Below are positions 44,932 to 59,900 of a DNA stretch of 64,000 nt, piece by piece. Origin of the DNA: Sphingomonas sp. (lineage in GTDB: Bacteria; Pseudomonadota; Alphaproteobacteria; Sphingomonadales; Sphingomonadaceae); the NCBI RefSeq assembly GCF_017744835.1, contig NZ_JAGIAM010000001.1:1-64000 (forward strand), written 5' to 3'. The stretch's first letter is position 1. Each line of letters opens with the position of its first letter. Position numbers and translations under genes: made by a program. Under the pieces are notes generated by a model. The model was not told the DNA's origin and did not search any database. It worked only from the letters and a program-made list of their open reading frames with translations.

Positions 44932-47900
44932 AGCGTCCAGAGGCCGAAGTCATCGCGTTTCCAGTCCAGCCGTTCCGCCATGGCCGCGCCCGTGAAGGAC
45001 GCCATGTTCTGCCGCATCAGCGCGAGCAACTGCGCGCTGTCCGTGTCCGATGCGGGAGCGGAGGCGGCTCCGACCGGAGTGAGCGCCTCGTCGTAGATCT
45101 GGCGCAGGCCCCGCGGCGCGTCGGATACGGTCGCAGGGGCTGCGGGCGCATCGGCGCTGACCATGGCGTCGAACTGCGCGGGATCGTCCGGCAGGTTGAA
45201 GTAGGAGAGCGGGTTCGGCACGTTCGCGCTCTGCGACAAGGTGTCGATCGCGGCCTGGAGGTCGCTGCCGAGCGCGTCCGCGTCGGATATTCGCTTTTCG
45301 TACCGGAAATTCCCGATCGTCGCGCTGTACGATGACGACGACAACGACGCCGTGCTGCTTCCGCTGCCCGGGCGGTAGGCCAGCGCGGCATCGCCGACGG
45401 TGCCGGTGGTGCCGTTGGTGCGCGTGAAGCTCGCGGTCGCCAGTACCGCACCGTCGCCGATGTTGATCGCCCGGTCGCGCGAGGCGGTGCCGGTGACGCG
45501 GATCGACTTGATGCCCGCCGCCGCCAGCGTGCGGAGTTCGCCCGCGTCGCTCACGCCATTGCCGTTGGCGTCGACCCAGAGCTTGAGCTCGGCGAAGCGC
45601 GCATCGCTGGCATCGACCTTGCCGTCGCGGTTGCTGTCGAGGCGGGCGAGACCCTCCAGGCCGCTCAGCGCCTCTTCGTCCTCGGCCGCAAGGCTTAGCT
45701 CGGCGCCAGTGGTGATCCGGCCGTCGTCGTCGCGGTCGATCACCAGGAAGCCATCGCGCTTCGAGATCCAGCCGGTGTCGTCGCCCGCGCCGTCCCCGTT
45801 CATGTCGAAGCGGGCATTAGCCTTCTTGATCGAGACCAGGTCGACGCCGTTGCCGTCGAGATCGAGCACGACAGGCGAGAGCATGCCGATCGTCTTGTTT
45901 GAGAAGCGGATCGTCGCGGAAGCGCCGAGCAGTCCGGCTTCGGGATCGACATCGCCGCGCGCCTTCTTCGAGGCGACCGCCATCTTCCCGCCGCTGATGT
46001 TGATCCGGAACTTGCTGTCCTTGCTGCCGAAGACATAATCGCGCTCGAGCAGCTCGGGGACGTTCGACGCGGCCGAGAAATAGGTGAGCGCGGCGTCGAC
46101 GAACTGGCGAGTCGTGCCGCTGGTGGTGGTGTAGCTGCCGCGGTTGAGGATCGCGACTTCACCGAACCGGCTGGTGCTCTCGACTGCGGTGCCGACGAGG
46201 TTGAGCGACTGCAGCCCGACGGTCGCGAGCGAGAGGATCTCGCCGCTGTCGACCGCACCATCGCCGTCATTGTCGCGCCAGACCTTGAAATCGGCCCAGC
46301 GCGCATCGGCCGAAGAGAGCTTGTTGTCGGCGTTGCTGTCGAAGGCCTTCAGGCCGGCAAGGTCCGAAGTCGCGCCCGCGACATCGTCGATGAACGAGAA
46401 CTCGCCCGCATTGGTGACCGTGCCGTTGCCGTCGCGATCGAGGAACAGGAAGCCCTCGGTATTGCCGATCCAGCTCGTGTCGTCGGCCAGGCCGTCGCCA
46501 TCGAGATCGTAGAGCGCGTCGCTGTCCTCCGCGGCGACGGTCGTCACGCCGTTTCCGTCGAGGTCGAGGATGATCGGGGAGGAGACCGAGACCGTCTCGC
46601 CGGCCTTGAACACCAGCTGCTCGATGCTCGAGATCGTATCGGTGCCGTCGCTGCCATCGGTGGCGGGAGCATTGTCGACCACCCGGACGGTGCCGCGGCT
46701 GGTGACGATCGAATAGGCCGAGCGCGCGCCGAAGAAATAGGCGCGGTCGAGTCCGGCGCCGCCGAGCAGCTGGTCGTCGCCGGCGTTGCCCCAGAGGTGA
46801 TCGTCGCCCCAGAGGCCGACGAGCACGTCGTTGCCGTCGCCGCCGGCGAGCCAGTCGGCTTCGAGCCCGCCCGTCATCAAGTCGTTGCCCGCGCCGCCAT
46901 GGAGATGCGACGACTTGAGCAGGTTGCCGAACAGGACGTCGGTGCCCGACGAGCCCTGCGACCAACTGGTGTAGATGCTGTCGACGCGCACCGCGACGGT
47001 TGCCGTGTCGGTGACCGTCCCATCCGAGAGCGTGTAGCTGAAGCTGTCGCTGCCGACGAAGCCGCCGTCGGCCAGATAGACGATGTTCCCGTCCGAATTG
47101 ATCGAGACCACGCCGTGCGAGGCGCCGCCGACGCCGACGATCGTCAGCGGATCGCCGTCGGGATCGGTATCGTTGGCGAGCAGGTCGGTACGCGCGATCA
47201 CCAGCTCCTGTGCCTGGAGCGTGATGAACAATGCGTCGTCGGCTGCATTGGGCGGCGAGTTCGTCATCACCACCGACAGGCGGAACGGGTCGCCGGTGGT
47301 GAGCGCGCCATCGCTGGCGGTCACCATGATGTCGAGCGCGCCATCGAAGCCCGCCGGCGCGGTGCCGGTGAAGCGGCCGCCCGAGAAGTGCAGCCAAGCG
47401 GGCAGCGCGCTGCCGTCGGCGAGCGTCGCCGCATAGCTGAGGGCACTGCCTTCGACATCGACGAAGCTGCCGGCGGGGATGGTGAAGTCGATCGCCGAGC
47501 CGGCCTCGATCGTCCTGTCGGCGAGCGGCGCCACGAGCACCGGCGCGTCGTTGACCGGGGTGACGGTCAGGCGAAGGGTGTCGCTCGTCGCCAGCAGCCC
47601 GTCGCTCGCGAACACCTCGATGTCGAAGGTGCCGCTGAAATTGGCGGGCGGCGTGCCGGTGAAGCGCACTCCGTCGAAGGCGAGCCAGCCCGGCAGCGCG
47701 GTCCCGTCGGCCTGCCGTGCCGTGAAGACGAGCGCGTCACCATCGACATCGGCAAAGGCGCTGCGGTCGAGCAGCAGGTCGATCGGCTGGTCCTCGGCGG
47801 TCGCGAGATCGGCGAGCAACCGGACCAGCACCGGCGCGTCGTTCACGCCGAGCACGGTCAGTTTGAAGCTGTCGGTGACCGAAAGCCTGCCGTCGCTGGC

Positions 47901-50900
47901 AGTGACCGCGATGTCGAGCGCACCGTTGAAGTCGTGCGGGGGCGTTCCCGAGAGGCGGCCGTCGGCGAAGCCGATCCAGCCGGGTAGCGGCGCGCCGCCG
48001 GCCAGCGTCACCGCCAGCGTCAACGGGTCGCCGTCGACGTCGCGGAAGCCGTCGAGCGGGATCGGCAGCGAGAAGGCATGATCCTCGGCGATCACGACGT
48101 CGGCCAGCGGTCCTTCGATCACCGGCGCGTCATTGGCCGGATCGATCGAAAGGCGGAACACGTCGCTCGCCACCAGCGCGCCGTCGCTGGCGGTCACTTC
48201 GATGTCGAGCGTGCCGTTGAAGTCGGTGGGCGGCGTGCCGGTGAAGCGGCCGCCTGCAAAGCCGAGCCAGGCCGGCAGGTCGCCGCCGCCGGCGATCCGG
48301 GCGCTGAGCGTCAGTGCGTCGCCATCGGCATCGGCGAAGCTGCCCGCCGGGACGGTGAAGTCGATCGCGCCGTCCTCAGTGACGGCGACATCGGCCAGCG
48401 GCTGGACCAGCACCGGCCGGTCGTTCACGGCCCCGACGTTAAGACGCACGAAGTCGCTGACCGTGAGGCTGCCGTCGGAAGCGACGATCTCGAGGTCGAG
48501 CGCGCCGGTGAAATTGGCCGGCGGAAGCCCGGTGAGATGGCCATCGGCGAAACGCGCCCATTCGGGCAGCGGATCGCCATTGGCGAGGCGCATCGACAGC
48601 GTGAGCGCGTCGCCGTCGACGTCGCTGAAATTGCCTGGCGCGATGACGAAATCGAACGCGGTATCCTCGGTCGCGCCCAGGTCCGCATAGGGTGCGACGA
48701 GCGTCGGCGCGTCATTGGCCGCGGCGATCGCGACGAGCAGCTCGCGGACCACTTCGATCTGGCCATCGAAGGCCGAGACCTCGAGCCGGATCTCGCCGTT
48801 GAAATTGGCCGGCGGGTTGCCCGACAGCGTCATCGTGCGGCGATCGTAGCTGAGCCACTCCGGAAGCGCGGTGCCGCCCGTCCCACGGACCTCGACGAGC
48901 AGCGCGTCGCCGTCCGCATCGCTGACGATACCGGCCGGCAGCGCGGCGCTGAACGGCTGGTCCTCGGTGCCGTTGAGCGTGGGCACCAGGCTGAAGCGCG
49001 GCGCGTCGTTGACCGCCGCGATGCTGACCTTGACCCGGCCGACGTCGCGCGCGCCGGTCGAGTCTGCGATCTCGTAGTCGAACCAGGCATCGCCGTTGAA
49101 GTCCGCGTCGGGCGTGATGACCAGCTGGCCGATGCCATTGTCGGTGACGGTGAGGCCGTGCGTGTCGAGGATCTGCGACAGCACGATCGCCTGGCGATCG
49201 ACGTCCACGTCGTTGGCAAGCAGCTGCGAAGTGAAGATCGTGATGCCCTGATCCTCGGTGAGGCTCAGCACATCGTCGCCCGCCAGCGGATTGTCCGCCA
49301 CCGGCAGGACGTTGATCGACACCGTGGTCGGGATGGCGAAGCCGTTCTCGTTGGTGATCGCATAGGTGAGCGTCACCTGGCCGAAGAAGTCGGCATCGGG
49401 CGTGAAGCGGTACTTGCCATTATCGAGCGCAGTGACTCCTGCGCCGGTGAGCCCGAGGAAGGTGAGCGTCGTCCCCGCGGGCACCGTGTCGTTGGCCATC
49501 AGCACCGCGGGATCGATGTCGATGTAGCTGTCCTCAAGCATCTCGAAGCCGGCGTCGGAGACCGCGACCGGCAAGTCGAACTGCGGGCGGATGATCATCT
49601 GGACGGTGCCGATGCTGTCCGCGCCGTGATCGTCGGTCACGCGATAGTGGAACTGCGCATCGCCGTAATAGCCTTCGCGCGGCGTGAACACCGCAGTGTC
49701 GCCGACCTGGACGACGCTGCCATTGTCGCCGTCGAGCAGTTCGACGATGCGGAAGGTATCGCTTTCGACGTCACGATCGTTGCGCAGGAGGTCGGCGAGG
49801 TTGACGACCAGCGGCACGTCCTGATCGCCGAAGAAGATGCCGTCCTCATTGGCGATCGGCGCGTCGTTGACGGCGGCGATGTCGAAGGTGAAGACGCCGG
49901 TGGCGGTCTTGCGGCCGTCGGTGATCGTGTAGCGGAAGTCGACCGAGCCGAAGACGTTCTCATCGGGCACGAACTGGTAGCGCCCGCCGGGGAGCTGGAT
50001 GATTCGGCCGTTGGCGTCGTCGAATTCAAGGCTGACGAAGCGGATCGTATCGCCGTCGAGGTCGCTGTCGTTGGCGAGCAGATCGGCGGCGGTGAATTCG
50101 TACGGCGTGTCCTCGACCGCGGCGAAGACATCGGCCGCGGCGACCGGCGCGGTATTGGTCGAGAGCACGTTGACGCTGACCGTGCCGACGCTGACGCCGT
50201 GGCGATCGTCGGTGACGCGATATTCGAACTGGGCCGCGCCGCTGAAATTGGCGGTGGGCGTGAAGCGGATCTTCTCGCCGTCGAATTCGACCGAGCCGTT
50301 GAGCGGATTGAGCACGTCGAGGAAGCGGATCGGATCGCCGTCGACGTCGGTATCGTTGGCGATCAGCGTCGCCGGATCGATCAGCAGCACGCCATCCTCG
50401 AACGCAGTAAACGCGTCCGCACGGGCAATGGGCGGATCGAACAGCGAGCGGACGTTGAGCTCGACACTGCCGGTGACGGCGCCCTGCGCATCGTCGGTCA
50501 GCGTGTAGGTCAGCGGCTCGACGCCGGCGAAGCCGGGCTCGGGCGTGTAGCTGAGCATGGTCAGCGCATTGCCGTCGAAGCTGCGCGACAGCGTGGCGCT
50601 GCTGCTCACCCCGTCGAGCAGACGCGTGAAGCGCAGGCTGTAGTTGGAACGGACGTCGAGCGGGACAGTGGCGGTCACCGTGCCGGTAGTCGCGTCGACG
50701 TGCATCCAGCCGGGCAGCGCCGAGCCGTCGGCGAGCGTCGCCGACCAGACCGCGCCCGCCGCCTGGGCCAGCGCCGCCGGCGGCGCGATCTCGAGCGTGG
50801 CGAGGCTGACGGTCAGCGTGCCGTGCGCCGGCTGGCCGATCGCGGTGATGCGCAGGCGATCGCCGTCGTCGTCGCGATCGTTGCGCATCAGCGAGGCGAC

Positions 50901-53900
50901 CGAGAAGCTGGCCGAGCCGGCCTCGAACAGAGCGATGCGATCGGTTTCGGCGACGGGCTTTTCGGGTTCGGGCGTGACGTTGAACACCAGAGTCGCCGGA
51001 TCGATCGCCACGGCGCCCTTCTCGTCGGCGGCGAGATATTCGAGCACGAGCGTGCCGTTATAGTCGCGCGGCGCGTTGATCGTGATCTGCTCGGAACGCG
51101 TCGTGGTCGAGACGCCGCCCGCCCCCTTGACGGTGAAGTCGCGGTCGATCGTGACCCCGGTGAGGATCGACATGGTCGGCAGCGTGGCGCCGTTGCCGGT
51201 GACGTCGAGGCGGACGGGCAGCTGGCCGACATAGGCCGAGGGCGGCGTGCCGTCGAACGACAGCGTCTCGCCGTTGAACCCGAGCCAAGCCGGCAGCGCG
51301 ACTTCGCTCTCGCGCTTGGCGGAGATCGCCGCGGCATCCTTCAGGTCGACCGCGAACAGCCCCTGTGCGGCGAAGAAGGCCTGATTGTGCAGGATGGTGT
51401 TGATCGCCGGGTCGAGCGGCTTCTTCGGATCGATCACGAACTCGAGCGTGAAGCCCTCGTTCGCGGTCGTGTAGACGCCGGCGGGCAGGTTCGCCGCGTC
51501 GGGCGTGAAGGTGATCTGGAGGCGCGCGACGGGCGCATCCGCATCGGGCTCGAAGCCCGTGCGCGACAGCGTCATCGTGTCGAGATCGAAGCTCAGCCAG
51601 TCGGGCAGCGGGCGGCCGCCGAGCAGGCTCGCCGAAAAGCTGCCATGTGCGATGTCGAACAGCGCGACGTCGCTGTCGTAGCGGACGCCGCCAGGCAGTG
51701 CCGCAGGGTCGAGCGACAGACTGGCGCTATGCGTGACGGGCGCCGCATCGGGCGTCGCGCGCCAGGCGAAGTCGAGCACGACATCGACCGGCGCCGTGGT
51801 GCCGGCCGGCGGCGTGCCGGTGAAGGTCCAGGTCGCGGCATCGAAGTGGAGCCACTGCGGCAGCGCGTCGCCGCTGGCGAGATGGGCAGTGACGCTGGTC
51901 CCCGCTCCCATCGTCTGCGCCGTGAACTCGAGCGACGAATGATGCGCCTCGCGCACCGTGAAGTCGCTCATGATCGCGCTGCGCAGCGTCACGCCGCTCG
52001 CCAGCCCGGCGGCATCGGCCGCGTCGAACCGGTAGCGATAGGCATAGGTGGCGCCGTTCGAGGGATCCTTGACGAAGACCGCGACGTCGACCGGTTCGGT
52101 CTGCCCCGAAGGCCAGGAGCCCTGGAAGCGCATCGTCGCAGGATCGAAGCCCAGCCAGTCGGGCAGCGCATCGTTGTTCCCGGCGCGTGCCACCACGCTG
52201 AAATCGAGCGCGAGGAATTTGGTCGTGAGCTGGCCGACGACGTGCGACGAGCTGAAGAAGGGCGGGTCGCCCTGCAGGTCGCGATCGTTGCCGAAGGCCT
52301 CGGCCGCAGTCACATAGACGGTCTTGTCCTCGATGCCGCTGGCGACGTCGTCGAACAGCACCGGCGGGTCGTTGCGCGGCACGACCGTGATCGACACCCA
52401 GCCGGTGGCGGTGCCGCCGCGACCGTCGCTGATGTAATATTCGAAGCCGGCGCTGCCGTTGAAGTCGTCGCGCGGGCGGAATTCGATCATGCCCTGATCG
52501 TTGATCCGCGCCTTGCCGTTCTCGGCGAAGCGATAGGTGCCGTCGAAGTGGAGCGGGTCGCCGTTCTCGTCGCTGTCGTTGGCGAGCAGCGCCGCCGGAT
52601 CGATCACGAGCAGCGTGTCTTCGTAGGTGCGCAGGCCATAGTCGTTGCGCGCGACCGGCGCGTCGTTCAGCGGCCGCACGCCGATCTGGTAGTGGAGCGT
52701 CGCCGCCGCGCCGCGCGCGTCGATCACGTCGAACGCGATGTACGAGCTCTCGACACCCGAGGTCAGCCGCTCGGGGGTGTAGGCGATCGTCTGCGTGGCC
52801 TGGTCGAACACTGCGCTGCCGTTGTCGGTCGCGCTGCCGTTGGCGGCATAGTGCATGCCGACGAAGGAATAGCCGTCGCCTTCGATGTCGTAGACGTAGC
52901 GCATCAGGTCGGCGACGGTGATCGCCGTCGTGGTCTCGAGGCGCACGGTCTGCTTCTGGTTGCGCATGCGCGGCGCGTCGTTCACCGGCTCGATGTAGAG
53001 CTCGACATGGCCGGTCGCGGTCGCGCCCTCGCGGTCGGCCACGACATATTCGAAGCCGGCGAAGCCGAAATAGTCGGGCCGGATCTTGAGCTCGACATAG
53101 TCGCCGTCGAGCTTCCACGAGACGTTCGTGGCGGCGCCGGTATAGTCCGAGTCCTTGTAGGGCGAGAGCGCGGCACCGGCGTCGCTGTGCAGCGGATTGA
53201 GCGAGACGATGTGGAGCTGCTCGAACTCCATGTCGCCGTCGATGTCGAAATCGTTGAGCAGCAGATTCTCGATGCGGATGCGCAGGATCGTGTCCTCGGT
53301 GCCCGTGAAGGGCCCGTCGTCGACCGCCACCGGCGCGTCGTTCACCGGCGACAGGTTCACTTCGACCCGCGCAGTGGATTCGCGGCCGAATTCGTCGCGC
53401 ACCGTATAGTCGAAGAAGGCATCGCCATTGAGGTTCGCTGCCGGCGTGAACTCGATCATGCCGTCTTCGCGGATTCGGGCGGTGCCGAACCGCTCGTTGC
53501 CGACAGCGACCAGCGACAGGCGCTCGGCGCCTTCGGTGACGTCGTTGGTGACCAGCGTGGCCGGGTCGATCACCACGACCTGATCCTCCACGCCGAAACG
53601 ATAGATGTCGTTTCGCGCGTTGAACCGGCCGGCGCGGACCAGCTCCTCCATCCGCGCGCGGTCCCATACCGTGCCGTTGGCGAAGACGATCTCCTCGATG
53701 CCGGTCTCGCGGCCTAGGAAGTGATCCTTGATCGTCGCGGCATCGGTGAGGAAGCCGCCGTCATTCTCGAGCTCGATCAGCAGATCGTCGCCCATGCGGA
53801 CGAGCGAGACGTCCTTGGGTAGCACATTCGCGCCCAGCACGACGCGATCGGTGTCCGCCGCAGCGCCGAGCTCGGTGACCACGTCTTCCGAGCTGTCGAA

Positions 53901-56900
53901 ACCGACGACGTAGCTGTCCGACCCCAGGCCGCCGCGCAGCTGATCGTTGGCGAAGCCGCCGTCGAACCAGTCGTCGCCGGTGCCGCCGATCAAAGTGTCG
54001 ACGGCGTTCGAGCCGATGACCTTCTCGATCGAGATCAGCGTGTCGCCCGCCGCGTCGCCGGCCAGGCCCTTGCCGAGCGACAGGTCGACGGTGACGGCCG
54101 TGTCGCTGGTCGAATAGTCGGCGGTGTCGAAGCCACCGCGGCCGTCGAGCACGTCGGCGCCGAGCCCGCCGCGCAGGATGTTGTCGGCGCCGTCGCCGCG
54201 CAGCACATCGTCATGATAGCTGCCGTTGACGATCTCGATGCCGCTGAACGTGTCGCCCTCGGCATCGCCGCTGCCGGCGGTGCCATCGGCCATGTCGACC
54301 GTCACGCCTTCGAGCGACAGGGCATAGTCGGCAGTGTCGGTGCCCTCGCCGCCGACCAGCGCATCCGCGCCGCGCCCGCCGATCAGCACGTCGTCGCCGC
54401 CGCCGCCCGAGAGGACATCGTCGCCGCGATGTCCCTCCAGCCGGTTGGCGCCCGCATCGCCTTCGATCACGTCGGCGAAGTCGCTGCCGATGACGTTCTC
54501 GATCGAGACGAGCGTGTCGCCCGCCGCGTCGCCGCGCGAGGCCGTGCCCGCGGCCAGCGAGATGGTGACGCCCTCGGTCGCGCCCGAGCTGGCGGTGTCG
54601 TCGAAATAGTCGGCGGTGTCGCTGCCTTCGCCGCCGTCGACGCGGTCGGCACCGGCGCCGCCCTTGATCCGGTCGTCGCCCTGGCCGCCATAGAGGCTGT
54701 CCGCCCCGGCGCGGCCCTCGAGCAGGTCGTCGCCGCCCTCGCCATAGAGCGTCTCGTCGCCGGTCGTGCCACCGAGCTGGTCGCCGAACTCGGTGCCGCG
54801 CAGCGCCTCGATGCCCACATATTCGTCGCCCGCCGCGACGCTGCCCTGGCCGACGCGCGATTCGAGATCGGCGCGCACGCCGATCGTCGCGCCGGTGAAC
54901 ACCACCGTATCGAAGCCGGCGCCGCCGAGGATGCGGTCCGCGCCGTCGCCGCCGTCGATCAGGTCGTCGCCGTCGCCGCCCTCGATCAGGTCGTTGCCCT
55001 GCCCGGCATCGATCAGGTCGTTGCCGCCCAGCGCCACGATATGGTCGTCGCTGTTCGAGGTTCGGATGGTGTCGGCGAGCGCGCCGCCCTCGACATAGTC
55101 GATCTGCGTCGAGCCCCTCAGCACGCCGCCGTAGAAGCTGTCGACCGAAGCCGTGGCGAAGCCGGTGTCCTGCAGCCCTTCGGCGTCGGCGATGCGATAT
55201 TCGATCGTGACGTCGCCGGTGAAGCCCTGCGGGAAGCGCACCACCACGAACTGCTCGCCGCGGAACTCGACGACTTCAAAGCTGCCGACCGCGACGCGGT
55301 TGCCCTGCGCCAGCTCGGCTGGGTCGAGCACTGCGTCCACGCCGACGAAGCGCGGCCGCGGCCGGTTGGGATTGTCGAGATCGACGTCGATCGTGCCGTC
55401 GCCGTCGGTATCGGCCTGCTCGATGTCATAGTCATTGCCGATCAGGTCGGCGACGCGGATCACCAACGGGATGTCGAGCGGCGTGACGAAGCCTTCGTCG
55501 TCGACCACCGTGGGATCGTCGTTCGACGGGATGATCACGATGTCGACATGGCCGGTGGCAATCCCGTCCGCATCGTCGGTAACGCGATAGGTGAAACCCG
55601 AGGAGGCACTGGCGTCGCGGAAGGGCGTGAACAGGATGTTGCCCTGGGCGTCGGCCTCCAGCGTGCCGTTGAGCCCGCGCTCGGCCGCCCAGTCGAGGAT
55701 GCGCAGCGGATCGCGGTCGATGTCGGTATCGTTGCCCAGCAGCGACGAGAGGTTGATCGTCGTCGGCACGTCCTCGAACACATAGATGGTGTCCGCGCCC
55801 GCGACCGGCGGCGCATCGCCGACATTGGCGAACCACAAGGTCACGACGCCGCCGTCGACCAGACCTTCGGGATCGGTGACGGTATAGGCGAAGGTCGCCT
55901 CGCCCCAGAAATCCGCGTCCGGCGTGAAGATGATGTTGCCGCCCTCGATGCGGAGGTCGCCGTGCACGGCCTCGCGGGCCTGCTCGAACTTCACCGCATA
56001 GCCTTCGGGGTCATAGTCGTTCTTGAGCAGCTCGATGATCGGGATGACCATCGGCGTGTCTTCGGTGCCGTTGAGGAAATAGAGGCTGGGGCTGCCGTGG
56101 TTATCGTCGGCCGCGACCGGCCGATCGTTGACCGGCGTATAGGCGATCGTCGCGCGCGCCCAGGCGAGCCCGCCCTGGTCGTCGGTCACCTGATAGTCGA
56201 ACCAGGCGTCGCCGTTGAAGTCGGCCGTCGGCTCGAACAGCACCGTGCCATTGTCGAGAAGCCGCGCAGTGCCGCCATGGCTGTTGGCGACGGCAGTGAC
56301 GCGCAGCTTGTCGCCGTCGCGATCGATGTCGTTGGCGATCAGGCGCGCGGTGTCGATGACGATCGGATCGTCCTCGAGGATCGGATCGCCCGCCTGAGTC
56401 CGCTCGAAGCGGTCGGCACCGGGCTCGGGCGCGTCGTTGACCGGCGTGACGTTGATCGAGACGCGGGCCGTGGCGGTCACGCCCGCGGCGTCGGTGACGA
56501 CATAGTCGAAATAGGCGTCGCCCCAATAATAGGCGCGCGGCGTCACTCGGATCGTGCCGTCGGAGTTGAAGCTCGCCTCGACCGTGGCGCTGGAGACCAG
56601 GCCGGTGATCGTCAGGCGATCGCCGTCGACGTCGCGATCATTGGCGAGCAGCGCGGCGGGATCGATGTCGAACGCAGTGCCTTCGGCAGTGACGAAGCCG
56701 CCGTTGCCAACCGCCACCGGCGCATCGTTGACCGGTGCGACGGTGATGAAGACCTTCGCCTCGGCACGGCCGCCCTCGGGCGTATTGGCGACATAGCTGA
56801 ATTCGGCCTGGCCGTTGAAATCGGCATTGGGCGTGAACGCGATGTTGCCGTCGCTCGACAGCGACACGGTGCCGTTCTTCGCCCCAAAGACCTGGCCGAC

Positions 56901-59900
56901 GATCATCCGGTCGCCGTCGAGGTCGTTCGAGAGCAGGCGCTCGACGCGGATCGTGAGATACTGGTCCTCGTTGACCGTGAAGCCGGTGTCGGCGATCGCA
57001 GTCGCGACCGGGCGGACGCGCACGTCGATCCCGCCTTCGCCAAAGGCGTTGCGGCCATCCGAGAGCGTGTAGCGGATGTTGACCGGGCCGGCGTAGCCGC
57101 CGGTGGCGGTGAACAGCACATTGCCCTGCGCGTCGAGGCTCGCGACGCCATTGTCGCCGGCATCGACGGCGACGATGCGCAGCGCGTCGCCGTCGGCATC
57201 GAAATCGTTGCGCAGGATCTCGGCGGCGCTGATCACCAGCTGCTGACCGGTGACGACGGTGTAGAAGCCATCGTCCTTCGCGATCGGCGCGCGGTTGTCG
57301 AGCAGCGCGCGCATCGTGTCGCGCGACCAGGTGACTCCGTCGGAGAAGGTGTAGCTCTCGATCGCGCGGCTATCGAGCGCCAGCGCATCGACGATCGTCA
57401 GGCTGTCCGCCGGCGAGGAAGCGAAGCGGATGACCACCGAATCGCTGCCGCGGAACAGCCGCTCGACCTTGGCGTCGGTCGAGGCGAAGTCGAGGAAGCG
57501 GACCGTGTCGAGATTGCCGCCGGCGGTCGAGAGATCCTCGATGGTGTCGTTGCCGTTGCCGCGCGCGAAGCTGTAGGCGTCGCTGCCCGCGCCGCCGATC
57601 AGCCGGTCGTCGCCGGCGCCGTTGGCGAACGAATCCGCCCCGTCGAAGCCATAGACATTGTCGTTGCCGCTGCCCTGCGCGTCGCTGACCGCGCGGGCGC
57701 GCATCGCGGTGCGGTCCCACACCGTGCCGTCGGCGAAGCGGACGACCAGCGCGTTCGACGTGCCGTTGGCGCTGCCGAGCGCATCGCGCAGGATCAGCCG
57801 GTCGCCGGCGCCGGCGAAGACGATCACCAGATCGTCGCTGTCCGGGCCCGCGCGGACCGCCGAGACCACGTCAGCGAGCTTGTAATCGGTCAGCCGCACT
57901 TCGTCCTCGCCGCTGCCGAAGGCGTCGATCCGGTCGTCGCCGTCGCCACGGCGATAGATGTAGACGTCGTTGCCGGCGTCGCCCACCAGCAGGTCGGAGC
58001 CCTTGCCGCCGGTGATGGTATCGGCGCCCGCGGTACCCTGGATCACGTCGTCGCCGTCGGTGGAGGCGTCGGCGAGCAGGCGCGCGCCGATGTCGGCCAG
58101 CGACAGCGTCTCGCCGGTGTCGGTAAGGACGATCGTCTCGATGCCGGTGTTACCGCCGAGCGAATCGAGCAGGACCAGCTCGTCGCCGGCATCGGCGAAG
58201 GACACGATCAGGTCGTTCATGCTGCCGGCGCGGCGCACGAAGCGCAGATCGGCGGCGGCATAGCCGGCGATCTCGACACGGTCCGCGGTCGAGGCGGCAT
58301 TGTCCTGGATCGTGTCGCGGCCATCGCCGCGCGCGAAGCGATAGCTGTCGTCGCCGGCGCCGCCCGACAGGAAGTCGTCGCCGAGCTTGCCGGTCAGCAC
58401 ATTGGCGTCGCCGTCGCCGAAGATCGTGTCATCGACGTTGGTCGCGACGCGCGCGAGCAGCTCGGAATGCGTCAGGACGGTGCCGTCGGCGAAGCGGACC
58501 GTCTCGATCCGCCCGGCGCCGAGCGCCTGATCGATCGTCACGCGGCCCTGGTTGTCGCCGATGACGAGGACCATCGCGCTGCCGTCGCGCACCTGCTCGA
58601 CGCGGATGTCGGCGGCCGAAATGCCGGCCGCGAAGACCAGGCTGTCGGTGCCGGCGCTGTCCGAGATCACGTCGAAGCCGTCACCGAGGGCGTAGCGATA
58701 TTCGTCGTCTCCCGCGCCGCCGAGCAGGCGGTCGAAGCCCGCGCCGCCGGCGAGCACGTCATTGCCGTCGAGCGCGTCGAGCGTATCGTCGCCGGCCGCG
58801 CCGCTCAGCACATCGGCGCCGGCGGTGCCGGGAATGCGGTCATCGCCCGCCGTGGCGGCTTGCGCCATCGCCAGCAGAGTCGCCGCGGTCCACACCGTGC
58901 CGTCCGCGAACCGCACGGTCTGGATTCCCATGCCGAGCGAGGCCGGAGCGCCGAAGTCGACTCGGTCGCCGGTGCCGACGATCTCGAGCGCGAAGGTCGA
59001 AAGGCCCGCGACCACGCGCACCTCGCCCGTGGCAATCCCCTCGGCGAAGCGCAGCTCATTGGCACCGAGGACATCGGAGATGACGTCCTGTCCGTCGCCC
59101 CGCGCGAAGACATAAATGTCGTCGCCAAGTCCGCCGGCGAGCCGGTCATCGCCGCGTCCGCCGCGCAATATGTCCGCAAAGGCCGAGCCGAGCAGATTGT
59201 CGTTGCCCGCGCCGCCGTCGAGCGTGCGCGCCGCATCGCTGCGCGGCGTGGACAAGTCGTAGAGCCCAACATTGTCGAGCGACACGCCATCGGCGGAAGT
59301 GCCGCCGGTGGACACGAAGCGCAGCACATTGTCGCCGCCGACCGCGGTCAGTGTCAGCGTGTCGGTACGGAAGGTCGGGCTGGTGCTGTTGATCGCCGCG
59401 ACGAGCTGGCCGTTCCACCAGACTTCGAAGCTGCCGGTGGGCGCGTTGCTGCGCCGCATGTGATCGAAGGTGAGCAGCAATTGCTGCCCCGCCGCCAGCC
59501 CCTGGACCGTCTGGCGGATGTCCATGTGCGCGTTATATTCCTCGAGATCGAGCCAGTTGCTCGATCCCGACCCGTCCGGCCACAACTCGAAGCCGCGACC
59601 GCCGGCGTCGGTCCAGCCCGGAATGCTGCCCACGCGCACGCCCCAATCGAAGCTGCCCGTGACCAGCGCGGGATCATATTCGCTGAAGTCGCCGTTGCGG
59701 ATCAGGTTGCGGACGCCGCCGGCCGCGAAGGTCAGCGTATCGTCGCCGGTGCCGCCGGTCTGTGAGCGCTGGAGGACATCGTCCCAGCTCCACACGGTGC
59801 CATCGGCGAAGGCGAGCGTCTCGATGCGCGACCCGCCGTCGGCCTCGAACCGGATACGGTCGCGGCCGCCCAGGATCCGCAGCTCGATCGCAGCGCCCAC

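Noticed and set aside
48078..53717. 1,879-codon plus-strand open frame opposite the adhesin
   Set aside because: It is antisense to clear RTX/cadherin sequence; its residues are Arg/Ala/Asp/Val-rich and low in aromatic residues, as expected when a high-GC gene is read in the complementary frame.
54213..59765. 1,850-codon plus-strand open frame opposite the adhesin
   Set aside because: Same artefact: it mirrors GGxGxD codons and shows no family motif or ribosome-binding site of note.
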